A stretch of 64,000 nt of DNA, taken from Sarcophilus harrisii (taxonomy: Eukaryota; Chordata; Mammalia; Dasyuromorphia; Dasyuridae). Positions within the stretch are counted from its first letter, which is position 1; every line of letters starts with the position of its first letter. Under the pieces are notes generated by a model. It did not search any database. It was not told the DNA's origin and saw only the letters and a list, made by a program, of their open reading frames with translations. Positions 44,720 to 55,180 of this stretch are shown in pieces. The stretch is taken from assembly GCF_902635505.1 (NCBI RefSeq), contig NC_045432.1:78287896-78351895 (forward strand), written 5' to 3'. A program made the translations under genes and the position numbers.

Positions 44720-45035
44720 GTGTGAGGATAATATATTTTAAATGTTATTTATTGGTGGGAGGTGGGGGAGAGTTCTTATGGAAAATGTTATGGATAAAAA
44801 AAAATGAAACTTCTATTTTTTCTATTTCTATGATTATTATTCTCTTTCTCACCAGTTCCTTAGTTTTGGCATTCTCAAGTTTGGAAATAGAAGTCACTGA
44901 TTTGGGACTTGATATTGGCCCCTCGCTGACTGTCTTTCTAGTTGGTCCTGCTGCCCTACTCGGCTCATCCTCACGCTCCAGTGGTGTGAAATCAAGACTT
45001 ACTCAGGCCTGTTAGTGAAGCCGAGGGCCCAGCTT
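44720..45035. other. CLCN5: Unassigned intron DNA
   Basis: An acceptor-like TTCTCTTTCTCACCAG at 44840-44855 is present but no donor partner or known peptide follows. Confidence 0.35.
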
Positions 45036-45040
45036 GGGGT

Positions 45041-45268
45041 TTGTTGTCTTTCAGTTGTGTCTGAAAGTTGGGATTTTCTTGGCAGAGATATTGGAGTGGT
45101 TTGCCATTTGCTTCTCTAGCTTATTTTATAGATGAGGAAACTGAGGCAGATAGGGTGAAGTGAGTTGGCCAGGATCACATAGCTAGGAAGTGACTCAGGC
45201 TAGATTTAAGCTTGGGTCTTCCTGGCTCCAGGCCCAGTACTCTATTCACTGAGATGCCTGGCTGCCCC
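45041..45268 (-). mobile_element. Marsupial tRNA-derived SINE with RTE-type tail, antisense, near full length
   Basis: Reads 'TTGTTGTCTTTCAGTTGTGT', 'GGGATTTTCTTGGCAGAGAT', 'GAGTGGTTTGCCATTTGCTT', 'GGATCACATAGCTAGGAAGT' and ends at the reversed tRNA head 'GAGATGCCTGGCTGCCCC'. Confidence 0.85.
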
Positions 45269-45299
45269 AGCCTAGCTTTAACAGTAGTGATACTTAAAT

Positions 45300-46290
45300 G
45301 TGAAATGTAAAACAGTTTCCCTATTTCTCTTAATATTTTCTATTGTGACTTTAGCTTTGGCTTTGGCTAAAGAACACTACATCGTATTCGAACCTCTTAG
45401 TCTAAGTTTGTTTTCTTCTTTTTGGGTATTTCTTACTGGCTATATATTATTGGGGCTTGCTTTTTAAAAAACATCTATTGAAACTATTTTCCTTTTCTAT
45501 GGGAAAAGATTAATCCAGTTAAATTCAGGGATATAATGAAATCTAATTTTTTTTTTTAACAATTGTGCATCTTGATACATAGTTTTCTCAGCACAAATTA
45601 CAATCTATTCATTCTAAGGACCCAGTCCAAGAGTTTGTAAACTCAAGCATAAGCACTCTTAGGCCTTTGCCCTTCTTCTTCTAATCCCAGATATAAGTAT
45701 TATTCGGAATTACCTGTTCTACCCTCTTTAAGATTCCCTGTTTCCTTATTTTCCTTCTCTGGATTTTCCCAATCAAGTATTAGTCATTATTTTGTTAATG
45801 TTTCTTTGATTGCCGATTTTGAGTCACCATTTATTCATTAGTCATTTACAGTTGCCTTACCCCACTGTGTTTCTTCCTTCTGGTAGATTTGACTATCAGT
45901 GGCCCTTGCTAGGGCCTATTTCCTTCAGTAGGGATGCCTGGAAGGTCTGAAAGTTAAAAACAAAAACACTAAGCTTTTATTAGAAAAAAGTCTGCTCTGC
46001 TTTGCTCCATAGCTACTTTGGGGATAAAGGTTGGCTTTTCTTTTCTTTTAAACTATATTGCATTCCAGTTTCTTTTGTCTTTTATTATCTTGGACGACAA
46101 ATCTTGTACATTTTGAAATGGTGTTTTGGGGCATATGTTTTTTTGTCTTTCTGGCCATTTGTGATATCCTCTCTTGCTGAGATTTTAGCTTTTGCTGACA
46201 ATATTTCTGGGTGACTTGAACTTGGGATTCATTCGCATCGGTGTCTTGTACCTTCTGTTGATTTGCACTCTTTCTTCACCTCTGTACTTC
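45300..46290 (-). mobile_element. Probable L1-derived DNA, antisense (5' part of ORF2 or beyond)
   Basis: 'CCTTTTCTATGGGAAAAGAT' and 'TAATCCAGTTAAATTCAGGG' resemble the antisense endonuclease region of L1. The remainder to 46290 is AT-rich and only tentatively assigned. It may be the same insertion as 41230-43480. Confidence 0.4.
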
Positions 46291-46296
46291 TGATAA

Positions 46297-46869
46297 TGAT
46301 GTGGGAAAGATTCCAATCTTTGATTCCCAACACCCCTAGTTAATGTAAATTACCCTTTGACTCACAAATCCTGGTCCCTTTGAATTCCAATAGAAGGTCC
46401 GCACCTGTCCCAGCCCCACCCAGATCTGAGCCAACTTTGGGGCTACACCCCAAAGCCCCTCGAGCTAAGTCTCTGACTTAAAAGGACCACACTGGGAACC
46501 CCTCTTTGCAGAGATTCCAAACATGGTCGCCATGTGAGGACCCTCTGTCCACTGCACCCTCTGTCCAGTGCCCTCCTTATCTCTACCTTTACCTATCTCC
46601 TACTTCTAAACTCAGTAATAAACCTCTTTTATTAATCTAGCTCTCTGGGCCAATAATTGCTTTTATTGGGAATTCCGCACCGCTACTAGACCTCATATAC
46701 CTCCGTATCCTTGCGCCGAATCCAAGGGGGTTGCAGGGGAACTCTGTTTGACTCCCTGTACCCCAAACCTGCCACTAGACCTTAACTAAACCCTAATTTC
46801 ATTTAGGTACCCCAAATGTAGACCTCAACACGTGGTCTACACCTCAACATTTGGTTCCTGACTTCAACA
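46297..46869 (+). mobile_element. Solo LTR, probably ERV1/gammaretrovirus-like
   Basis: A 573-bp element from TG to CA, flanked by an exact 4-bp duplication ATAA (46293-46296 and 46870-46873), as ERV1-type integrases make. A polyadenylation signal AATAAA is at 46617-46622, with the expected pyrimidine- and GT-containing DNA downstream. No internal retroviral genes lie beside it, so it is a solo LTR. It is a fossil of uncertain but moderate age. The 4-bp duplication is short, so the boundaries are less certain than those of the 4.1-kb LTR. Confidence 0.65.
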
Positions 46870-47091
46870 ATAAGTGTTTCTTTCATGTGTAAAATTATCC
46901 AAAGGGGAAAAAGGGAGGAACCTGAATGAAGTAAAGGAACATATAATTGAGCTGTCCTGTATGTAGACTGTAGAAACATGCTAGTAGTGTAGTTTGTCAG
47001 AAGTCGGGGTTAGAGTGACTGACCTGGAAGTTATATATGCATTGAGATGACAGTTGAGACTCAAGGGAAAAGATAAACTTTCTGAGGGAGA

Positions 47092-47136
47092 AAGTATATA
47101 TATGTATGTATATGTATATATATATGTATATAAAGA
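47092..47136. repeat. (TA)n/(TATG)n microsatellite
   Basis: TATATATGTATGTATATG-type repeat. Confidence 0.85.
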
Positions 47137-47320
47137 AAATCCAGTGATTCAAGTCTTCTGGTACATCCAGAGTTAAAAGTTGGGGAGCGTAGAGAGGAGG
47201 AAGAGGTACAGTCAAGGATACAGAGAAGGAGTTAGGGGTAGAGTAGGAGGAGGAGTGTCCGGATTAGGTAATGGCATATAAACCAAGAAAGGAAAGAGTG
47301 TCATAAAATAGGAGGTGGTT

Positions 47321-47481
47321 GGGGGCAGCTAGATGGCGCAGTAGATAGAGCACTAGCTCTGAAGTCAGGAGGACCTAAGTTCAAATGTGGTCCCAGACAC
47401 TTAACGCTTTCTTCCTAGCTGTGTGAACCTGTGCAAGTCATATAACCCCAACTGCCTCAAAAAAAAAAAAAAAAAAAAAAA
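47321..47481 (+). mobile_element. Marsupial tRNA-derived SINE (MAR1/WSINE type), full length
   Basis: 'GGGGGCAGCTAGATGGCGCA', 'GTAGATAGAGCACTAGCTCT', 'GAAGTCAGGAGGACCTAAGT' and 'AGCTGTGTGAACCTGTGCAA', then a 23-base A tail. An imperfect target-site duplication GAGGTGGYT lies at 47312-47320 and 47482-47490. The A-tailed form implies L1-type mobilisation, unlike the RTE-tailed SINEs elsewhere in the window. It is the best diagnostic for a marsupial genome here. Confidence 0.95.
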
Positions 47482-47494
47482 GAGGTGGCTGGCC

Positions 47495-48220
47495 AAAGAA
47501 GATTGGAATCGTTTCCCCAAATTCCGGGACCTCTAGAGGCAATGCATTGGGGCTGTGCTCCAACCCTACCCACATGACATACAATCTATCTTATTGGAGG
47601 AAGCTATGGAATATCATCCTGTCCGTCGCGTAGTCCTTCCTCATAGGAGGGTGCTTGAGGCTCGGCTGTAATTCTCCTTAAGTCTGGTTTCCAGACAGAG
47701 CTTCTACATTTTAGTAACAATTCATCCACCCCAAAGGATCCAGAGTTGTGCTCCTGTGTTCTTCCCCCCTTTTCTACTTCTTTTCACTTGGGCATCAAGG
47801 ACAGGACTAGGAAAAGAATCCCATTCCCCTGATTGCTTTGCTTTGAATGTGCATCCACCCCTCCCCCTTTTGTTTTTGCCTCCCCTCTAGCAGAAGCCTT
47901 TGCCTTTAGTCCCCCATCAGCCTCCACCAGAGCCGGTCTGTCAGACCTGGCTCCCAGCTGCCCCTTGCTCTGATGTAAATAAGCACACATTCTCGAATTA
48001 AGGCCGAAGGTGTAGGTGGTATTTGTCATGGCACCAGACTGAAGGACCAGTCTGCCTCGTTCCACACAACACACCCTAAAATGTCTCCCTGAATTATTCA
48101 ATGGCTCTATTCATGTTTCCTTGCCAAGGAAAGGGGGAGGAGACATTTTTAGTGGTTGTTTTTAATGTTTTTATTCCCCTTAAAATGACTTTGCCTTGTA
48201 AAAAGAGAATGAAAATAGTG
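47495..48220. other. CLCN5: Unassigned intron DNA
   Basis: No exon or named repeat. Confidence 0.4.
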
Positions 48221-48224
48221 TACT

Positions 48225-48450
48225 TTACTTGCAAGTCAGTATATATTCAGTAAATATTTCTTACGCACCCACTGTGTGCTGGGCACTCTGCCCTATGAAC
48301 AGACCCCGGAGCAGCTCAGTCCAGTGGAGAGAAAAGACACAAATAAGTCTATTAGGAGCCGAGGCAGGGAACAGTGTAGTAAATGCTCTAAGCATTCAGA
48401 GAAAGGGGATGTCTTCTTGGCCGGGGAAACTAGAAGAAACTCAAAATGTG
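48225..48450 (-). mobile_element. L2-type LINE 3' fragment, antisense
   Basis: 'CAGTAAATATTTCTTACGCA' and 'CCCACTGTGTGCTGGGCACT' match the L2 head seen at 18.1 and 43.9 kb. Confidence 0.65.
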
Positions 48451-48734
48451 GAGGCTTTGGCTCCACTTGGTTAAAATAATATGCCCCAAATGAGATGAGG
48501 ATTTGAGATATAAACTTCTTCATTGAAAATTAGTGTCCCAAGTTAGAAGGAGCATCACATTTATGTCTGGAGGAGTTTCTCTCTATTTCGAGAGGTGGCT
48601 TTGGTTCAAACACTCATTTTCATTTAAACGTTTGGAGCCGAGGGGAAAAAAAAAATCACTCGTGGCCTGGCTCCGGAGCTCTGGCAGTTGGGAAATCCAG
48701 GAAGCTATTAGTTTCATGTTCAAACACTAACATA

Positions 48735-48830
48735 GGAAAGGCAACTTGCCAGTAAAGTCCCTGGGCCTCAGTTTCCTCATCTGTCACAGGAGATAGTTGG
48801 ACCAGATTAGCGTTTCCCACACCCTGTGGT
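48735..48830 (+). mobile_element. MIR SINE fragment
   Basis: 'GGGCCTCAGTTTCCTCATCT' followed by 'GGAGATAGTTGGACCAGATT'. Confidence 0.6.
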
Positions 48831-49424
48831 AGGGTGTGTGTGGTACGTCTCTGAGAGTTTCATAGTTAGGGCTATTTTGCCCTTGAAAAATTAAACGTCG
48901 AATTATGCAAGTATCAAAAATATTTGTCTGGAAATTTTGGGGTATGGAAATAGGCTTGTTTTCTTGCAGCGTTTCTCTGAGCACCTCTCCCTGTTATACT
49001 AGAGAAGTCTTCTCAAATGATCCCCAGCTTCCTCGGACTCACATTTGTGCAGACTCTCTCTGTATATTTCAATCCTCAAAGTGTTGTCAGGGCAACTTAG
49101 TTCTGTGATCCTCCAGCTTTGACATTTGGGTTGCCCGGGACAGGGAGGGCCCCTGGGATGGGGAACCTTGGCACACAGTGGGTAGCATGAACATCTAAGG
49201 AGGAAAGAAAAAGAAATCTCTTGGGGAAGAAATCTGAAAAATGGTTGTTTTTATTCTAACATTAACAAACACCAACTAAAACAAACACTTTCATACACTT
49301 AGGAGGCCAGAGAAAAGCAGAATTCTGCACAGTTCTGTGACTCTCTGGGCTTTACTCGGGACTGCTTATGTGCCTTTGGAAGCTGAGCTGCTTGTCTGGG
49401 ATTCTTTCTGACTTTCTTTTCTCT

Positions 49425-49970
49425 TTTGTGCATTTAAAAAATGCTTTAAAGATTCCCTTTCCCCCTTCCCCTTCCCCCTTTTCCTCTTTCCCCCTTTTCC
49501 CCTTTTTCTTCTTTCCCCTTTCTCCTTTCCCCCTTTTCCCCTTCCTCTTCCCCTTCCACTTTTCCCTTTCTCCCTTTCTCCTTCCTTTTCCTCTTTCTCC
49601 TTCACCATTTTCCCTTCTCCCTTGCCCCTTTTCCCTTCCCTCTTCCCCCCTTTCCCCTTCCCTCTTCCCCCCTTTCCCCTTTCCCCTTTCTCCTTTCCCC
49701 TTTTTCTCCCTTTCTCCTTTCCCCTTTTTCTCCCTTTCTCCTTTCCCCTTTCCCCATCCCCCTTTCTCCTCTCCCATTTCCTCTTTACCCCCTTTTTTCT
49801 CATTCTCCTTTTTTCCTTTTCCCCCTTTTCCCTTCCCCCTTTCCCCTTCTCCCTTTCTCCTTTCCTCTTTCTCCCTTTTTCTCCATTCCCCTTTGTTTTT
49901 TCCTTTTTTCTGTTTCCCTTTTTCCCCTTCCCTTCTCTTTCTTTTCTCCTTTCCTTTTTTTTTCCACTTG
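49425..49970 (+). repeat. 0.55-kb polypyrimidine tract (CCCCTTT-type)
   Basis: Built from CCCCTTTTCC and TTTCTCCTTTCCCC words. The minus strand is GGGGAAAGG-rich, so it has both triplex and G-quadruplex potential. It abuts antisense L1 on the right. Long lysine/glycine/glutamate frames on the minus strand are compositional artefacts. Confidence 0.95.
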
Positions 49971-49974
49971 TGAT

Positions 49975-50470
49975 CCTAGAGCCCCTCTCCTTTTAACTTC
50001 CTCCACCACATTAAAAAAAGAAAACAAAAAGAAAACAGCCAACATAACAACAAATACATATTGAGGGGCAAACCCAGTTCCTGCCCTGGCTGTGTCTGCG
50101 GCTGTCCGGAGCTCCTTGCCTCGCAGTCAGGTGGTCCTCCACAGTGGCCCGCAATCCCTGTGTCTATAAGATGCAGTGGTTTTATTGAAATTGTTCTGTT
50201 ATTGCTCACTTCACTCACGTCAGTTCTTCAAACTTGCCCAGGGTTCTCAGAAACCAGCCCTTTCATCATCTTATGTTGCAACGATATTCCATTACATTCG
50301 TATACCATCATTTGTAGAGCTGTTCCCAAGTTGGTTCTTTGCCCCATCAGAAAAAGAAGTGCCGGAACTCTGTACATCTGGGTCCTTTTGCTCTTTCTTT
50401 GATCTCTTTGAAGTCTAGACCTGCTAGTGGTACGGCTGGATCAAAGGGTCCCTACAGTTTAGGAACTTGA
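49975..50470 (-). mobile_element. L1 LINE ORF2 end and 3' UTR, antisense
   Basis: 'ACAGTGGCCCGCAATCCCTG', 'CAACGATATTCCATTACATT' and 'CGTATACCATCATTTGTAGA' match the reverse complement of the L1 ends elsewhere in the window. Confidence 0.7.
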
Positions 50471-50689
50471 TGGGATTCAGAACCGGCTATGCCGTTCCAG
50501 GTGTGATCTGGCCAGTGTAGTTTGAAGAGATTGTTGTTTTCCTTTTCCTGAATGCCATATTCCACTTAACGAAAGCTATGGTATTTGTTAGCCAATTACT
50601 GGGGACCTTTCAGGATTCATGGGGAACAAATATTCTAGTGCTTTCGTTCACAGTCCCACCACTCCCAGGCCCATTTTTCAGTTCCCTTT

Positions 50690-51060
50690 TAGTTCACAAC
50701 TGAATTCACCCAATAGCTTCCTAAGTGTCTTCCCAGCCCCAGTCTTCCCTTTCTCTAATCCATGGTCCCCAACCATTGCCAGATTACTCTTCCCCAAGTG
50801 TTTTCATCACACCATTCCCTCGCTTGATCAGCCCACCTTTGGTTTCCCATTGTCTTCTAAAACCAAGGCCAACAAAACCTCCCCTAATCAAGTCAATGTC
50901 TTCCTTGTCCCCAGTAAAAGGCCTCTGCTCATCCCCTTCTGTTTCACTTCCTGGAATGCCCTTCTCCTTCCTCTTCCTCTCTGCCCATGCAGGTCTCCTT
51001 CAGCTCAGACCTTCTTTCATCGAGCTTTCTCAACCTTGTCTTGGACTGCCGAGTTATACT
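50690..51060 (+). mobile_element. L2-type LINE 3' region, sense
   Basis: 'CCAACCATTGCCAGATTACT', 'CACCATTCCCTCGCTTGATC' and 'CTGTTTCACTTCCTGGAATG' follow sense L2 order. Confidence 0.65.
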
Positions 51061-51079
51061 GAGTTTGCGGGCCATTAAA

Positions 51080-51660
51080 ACCTTTAGATCTTTTCATGTC
51101 AACTCTTAGCAAACACTCTGTCCTTGTGAAATCGATGTTTTGAACCCAATTGTAAGAGCTATGTTTCATCCCTTTATATTTGGCCAGTGTTCTAGCTTGA
51201 CGAGATTTCAGGGTCTCAGGCCAATCATTCTACCATGGTAACAAGCTATCCCTTCTAATTTTCTGTCTTTTGCAAATTTTTAAAAATATTTGAACCATTG
51301 ATTAAAACAGAAGTTAGCCCTGGACAGATCCTGGGGCACTCCACTAGAATCCTCCTTCTGAATTCACATGAAACCATTGATGCTTACTTGTTGGGTCTAC
51401 CCATTTGACCAGTTCCCCCAAACCCTGACTAGCCTATTTTCTCCACATCAGAGGAGTAACACGAGAAATTTTATCCGAGATTTTGATAGCTAGGAGAATT
51501 CTACGGGTCGCATTATCCTAACCTGCCAGTCTCAATCACTCTGTCAAAAACAAAAATCAGGTTAGTCTGATAGGATCTTTTTCTGGAGGAGGCCCTGCTG
51601 TTTTTCTATGACTGCCACACCCTTTTCTGGATGTTCACAAGCTGTCCCTCTATGGATAGT
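51080..51660. mobile_element. Ancient L3/CR1-like repeat
   Basis: 'TTTGAACCCAATTGTAAGAG', 'TTTTGCAAATTTTTAAAAAT', 'GATCCTGGGGCACTCCACTA' and 'CAAAAATCAGGTTAGTCTGA' follow an old amniote repeat that I assign tentatively to L3/CR1. The 2830-2990 segment looks like another part of the same family. Confidence 0.5.
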
Positions 51661-51669
51661 CAGGATAGA

Positions 51670-51860
51670 CAGGAGTCCTCAAACTTTTTAAATAAGGGGC
51701 CAGTTCACTGTCCCTCAGACTGTTGGAGGGCTGGACTATAGTAAAAACACAAACTTTATTTTCTGGGCCTTTAAATAAAGAAACTTCATAGCCCTGGGTA
51801 AGGGGGATAAACATCCTCAGCTGCCGCATCTGGCCCGTGGCCGTAGTTTGAGGACCCCTG
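51670..51860. mobile_element. Non-autonomous hAT DNA transposon, 191 bp
   Basis: Terminal inverted repeats CAGGAGTCCTCAAACT (left) and CAGGGGTCCTCAAACT (right, reverse complement) differ at one base. The interior reads 'AAGGGGCCAGTTCACTGTCC' and 'CATCTGGCCCGTGGCCGTAG', as in hAT-type mammalian MITEs. It has no coding capacity. The right flank GTCTAGAA fits the hAT target preference nTCTAGAn, but the left duplication has decayed. Confidence 0.75.
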
Positions 51861-52241
51861 GTCTAGAACTTTGCCAGAATTCAAAATCAAACTCATTGCC
51901 CAGAGCTTCCAAACTATACCCTTCTTCCGTTAAAACAAAATGAAGACATCCCTTTCCCTACTTCAATCCTGAGGCAGATCTGTTCCCTCTAATCATTCCC
52001 TGCGATCATTTGCTGTGATCACAGAGAGTGACTCATCAGCCAAAGGCTCCCGTATCTTTAGTCCCAGGGGATGAAGCTCATCTGGCCCTACTGACTTGAA
52101 CTCATTCACAGCGACCTTATTATCTTAGTCACCTCCTAGTACCCGCTTTTGTTCCTTCCTTTCCCGTACAAAGATAATTTTTCCTTAGCAGAGAAAGCAG
52201 AAAGCAAAACCATTTAGGGAGCTAATTGTGATGGTCTAGGC

Positions 52242-52389
52242 CAGGTACATTATAGCTATAGGGCTCGATCTCTTCTGCTGATTCTTCTGGTACAGCCTGA
52301 GCTAAGAATGGTTTTTATATGTTTGAATAAAGTTTTATTGTGTGTAAAAACCATTCTGTACAGCTCAGGCAATGACTTGCTGATACCTG
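52242..52389. mobile_element. Non-autonomous hAT DNA transposon, 148 bp, exact 8-bp duplication
   Basis: The exact 8-bp direct repeat GTCTAGGC at 52234-52241 and 52390-52397 flanks ends CAGGTACAT and (reverse complement) CAGGTATCA. Eight bases and an nTCTAGn-like target are hallmarks of hAT transposons. The interior is a hairpin: GAGCTAAGAATGGTTTTTA pairs with TAAAAACCATTCTGTACAG plus CTC. A (T)AATAAAGTTTTATTG core, also palindromic, lies between. It resembles a hAT MITE family known from placental mammals. Confidence 0.75.
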
Positions 52390-52519
52390 GTCTAGGCAAG
52401 GGAAGATGGCGGCCTGAAATAGCCTTGTGAGCGAAGGAAACAGCTGAGAGACTGTTGTGAAGAAACAATCCACAAACCTTGGCAAGTGATGTGAATGGGA
52501 AGGGAAGGGAAAGCATCAA

Positions 52520-52770
52520 GTAGGTGACTGAGCTTGTGAATCTGGGCAATTAGAGAATTGGGAACCTTTGGGAGAAAGAGCAAAATTCCAGGAAGGGTGG
52601 GTTGGGGGGGTGGGGTATGTGGTTCTGCTTTGGACATAATGAGTTGGAGACGTGTGTGGTTCATCCAAGTGGAGAATGTCCACTGGGCAGTTGGTAATAT
52701 GGGATTGGAGCATGGGAGAGAGGTGGGGGAGAACGTGGAGAAAGGAGAGAAAATTGAGTCTAGAAATTGG
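52520..52770 (-). mobile_element. L2-type LINE fragment, antisense
   Basis: 'CTTTGGACATAATGAGTTGG', 'CATCCAAGTGGAGAATGTCC' and 'ACTGGGCAGTTGGTAATATG' match antisense L2. Confidence 0.65.
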
Positions 52771-52774
52771 ACCT

Positions 52775-54325
52775 TGCAAGCTGTTGGTTTAAGCCAGTTC
52801 TCCCCCAAACTGTTTTCCATTTTGCCCAGTAGTTCTTGTTGAAGAAGAAACCCCTGACTTCAGAGTTTGTGTTCTTGGGTCACTAAACTATATTCATGAA
52901 TTCTTCTTGTTCTAATCTTGTTTCTCTGGTCTTTTCTCCCGATCTCATCTCCTGTATTTTAAATGACTTTTGTTTTATGACACACTTTGAGAACTGGTCC
53001 CCCGTCATTGTTTTTCAAAAGTATTCTCCCTTGGTAGATCCCTGGAAGCCTCTGATGGACGTTAGGCTGCCTTTCCCGTACCCCCCAGCACTCTAGCTTG
53101 AGCTCACCAGATGCACGCTGACTTCCTGGAAGTCTTGGACCCCTACCCCACCCCGCCAACCACCTGGCGCATCAGAAGTTCCTGAGCGATGACTTGGTGC
53201 CTCCAGACTGGGCAGCTGGGACGCCGCTGCTGGCCCTTTGTTACTCTGGCTGACTTGTTGAGCCTCCAGGCCCTGCTCGTTGTGCTTAGAGCTTCTAAAT
53301 TGCAATTTGCACGTGACATAAAAATGTCAGGGGAGCAAAATTTAGACCTTGACTAGAAACAAACCTGGCTCAAATTAGTTTCCCAGATTATGTGAACATG
53401 TCAGTATTGTTCAGGTAGAGGAAATGCAGACCTTTGCATGTGTACAGCTCAACGGTTCCCTCGAATCCCCACTGGGCTCCGAAGTCTGGGAGGGAGAGCC
53501 TGCCTTGCTTCATGCTTGAGCCCGATGGAAGTTTGTGGTTGGTCGCCAGTCACACGTTGTGAGTTGGAAGGGCCCTCTGCAGCCACAGGGGAGCCAAAGA
53601 CCAACGCCATGTCTTTCTTTTTGTTGGGAATCATGGGCTAAGTCAAGCCTGTGTGACCGAGTTCAGTCGTTCGCTCTCTGAGAGCCTCCCCCCCCCCCCC
53701 CCAGATCCAGTGGGACACTAGACAGAACAAAGACCACCTGGGCCCATGTCACCCCGTGTCGTTTTAATTCTCCTACAAGAACTGATCACAGAGGAATGTC
53801 CTTGAGAGACAAAGTAGTGCTTCAAACCCTTCTACTTCACATTGTAGCGCTCAAGAAATATCTTGTATGTTTTTGAATTCAGATACGAATTTCCTTCCTC
53901 CATTTGATCCGGTCAGGCGCTGATGAAGTTCTGTTTCTTTCATCTTGAAGGAAGTCTCCACCACTCCCCCCCGCCTCCCCAGACAAGCGTCAAGCTTTTT
54001 GAAATTAAATATTGTTAGAAGGCAGTCAGAGCGGTCATCTCATTTCAAGCCAAGGTATATGTTGGTGAGATCTTCTAAATAGAAGCAAAATCCATTTTTA
54101 ATGAGCTTGAAGGGAAATCACGTGTTGTAGCCAAACCTCATTTAAAAAGGGAGCTTCTGTGCTCCACCATCCAGAGGAAGAACACTGTTGCATTCAGTTA
54201 TTTTTGAAAAGAACTTGGTGACACTGGATTATAGAAAGCTCAGATCCGTGTTGAAAGAGCGGCCAGAGGGCCCATATCTAGGCCAAGCCACACATGACCA
54301 AGGTCCTCCGCAACCAGCCTGACCA
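52775..54325. other. CLCN5: Unassigned intron DNA
   Basis: A C run is at about 53689-53702. Sequence from 53760 to 54240 lacks recognisable repeats. No exon is supported. Confidence 0.4.
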
Positions 54326-54327
54326 TT

Positions 54328-54450
54328 TGGGGGCCTGGGGCCCAATCAGCAAACTAGATGGCGGGCCCCTCCCCGAGAGCTCATTGGCCAGGCCGCCTTC
54401 GGACTTAGAGGGCAATAAAAGCTGCCTCTTTGACAGTCTTGTTTTTCCTT
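54328..54450 (+). promoter_or_regulatory. Promoter-like or LTR-like segment (CCAAT, inverted CCAAT, TATA-like)
   Basis: CCAATCAGC at 54341-54349, an inverted CCAAT (ATTGG) near 54384, and CAATAAAAGCTGCC near 54413-54427 are spaced as in a CCAAT/TATA promoter. An octamer-like ATGCAAAT follows at 54529-54536. The same features could belong to an old ERV1-type LTR, with AATAAA as the polyadenylation signal, but I could not define both ends. Confidence 0.3.
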
Positions 54451-54769
54451 TCCTTGACATCTCAAACATTTATCTGTTTCTTAATCTTGGGGTCCGGCTC
54501 CCAGATCCAAAGTCACTTTATCGAGCTCTATGCAAATAACGCATACGAGTGGCTATCTGGGGAGTCTGAGCTGGGAGGCATTGGCCTAGGAGAAGCCTGG
54601 AAGGCCCCACAGAGGAGGCGGCATTGGTGCTGGGACTGTCTTGAAGGGATGAATGGCAGGATTACTGTTCTTTTTCTTGGTTGGGGGAGATAGGGTTAAG
54701 ATTGCGCTGCACGGTCAGCATATGCCTGTATAAAATATATTTCCTACCATCACAAAGCTTATAATTTGG

Positions 54770-55180
54770 TTGGGGTGATGAGCTAAATAATCAAAAGTGA
54801 TAATTGCCAAGTAATAGAACTCCCTCTTTGGGGAGGCTTGGTGTGGGCCAATAGCGATCCGTGATTGAGGCCTGGAGAGTTGAATTGCTAGAGAGCGGGT
54901 AACAGACCGGGAGAGGGGAGTGATGTGAATGGGGGCCAGAGAGGGGAGGCCATTTTAGGGAGACAGGCTGCGAGTTTGTGGAACAGTGGAGTGGGATGCA
55001 AGGCTAGAAATATGGGCCAGGAGGGATCTGACCAGACGGTCACATGCCAGCTTGGGTCTGGACCCGATTCTACACACTATTTTTGGAGAGGGCCAGCAAG
55101 AGCTGATCTCAGTAATGCTTTCAGGAAGGTTATGATCGTTTGGGGCTGGGGACGGGGAAGAGAAGGAAGGGACCAAAGAG
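54770..55180 (-). mobile_element. L2-type LINE 3' region, antisense
   Basis: 'AAAGCTTATAATTTGGTTGG', 'AGGGAGACAGGCTGCGAGTT' and 'TTTTTGGAGAGGGCCAGCAA' follow the antisense L2 pattern in diverged form. Confidence 0.5.

Noticed and set aside
47321-47395. tRNA-like sequence
   Set aside because: It is the head of a SINE with an A-tail and target duplications, not a free tRNA gene.
49352-49803. Lys/Gly/Glu-rich open frames on the minus strand
   Set aside because: Composition artefact of the GGGGAAA strand of a simple repeat.
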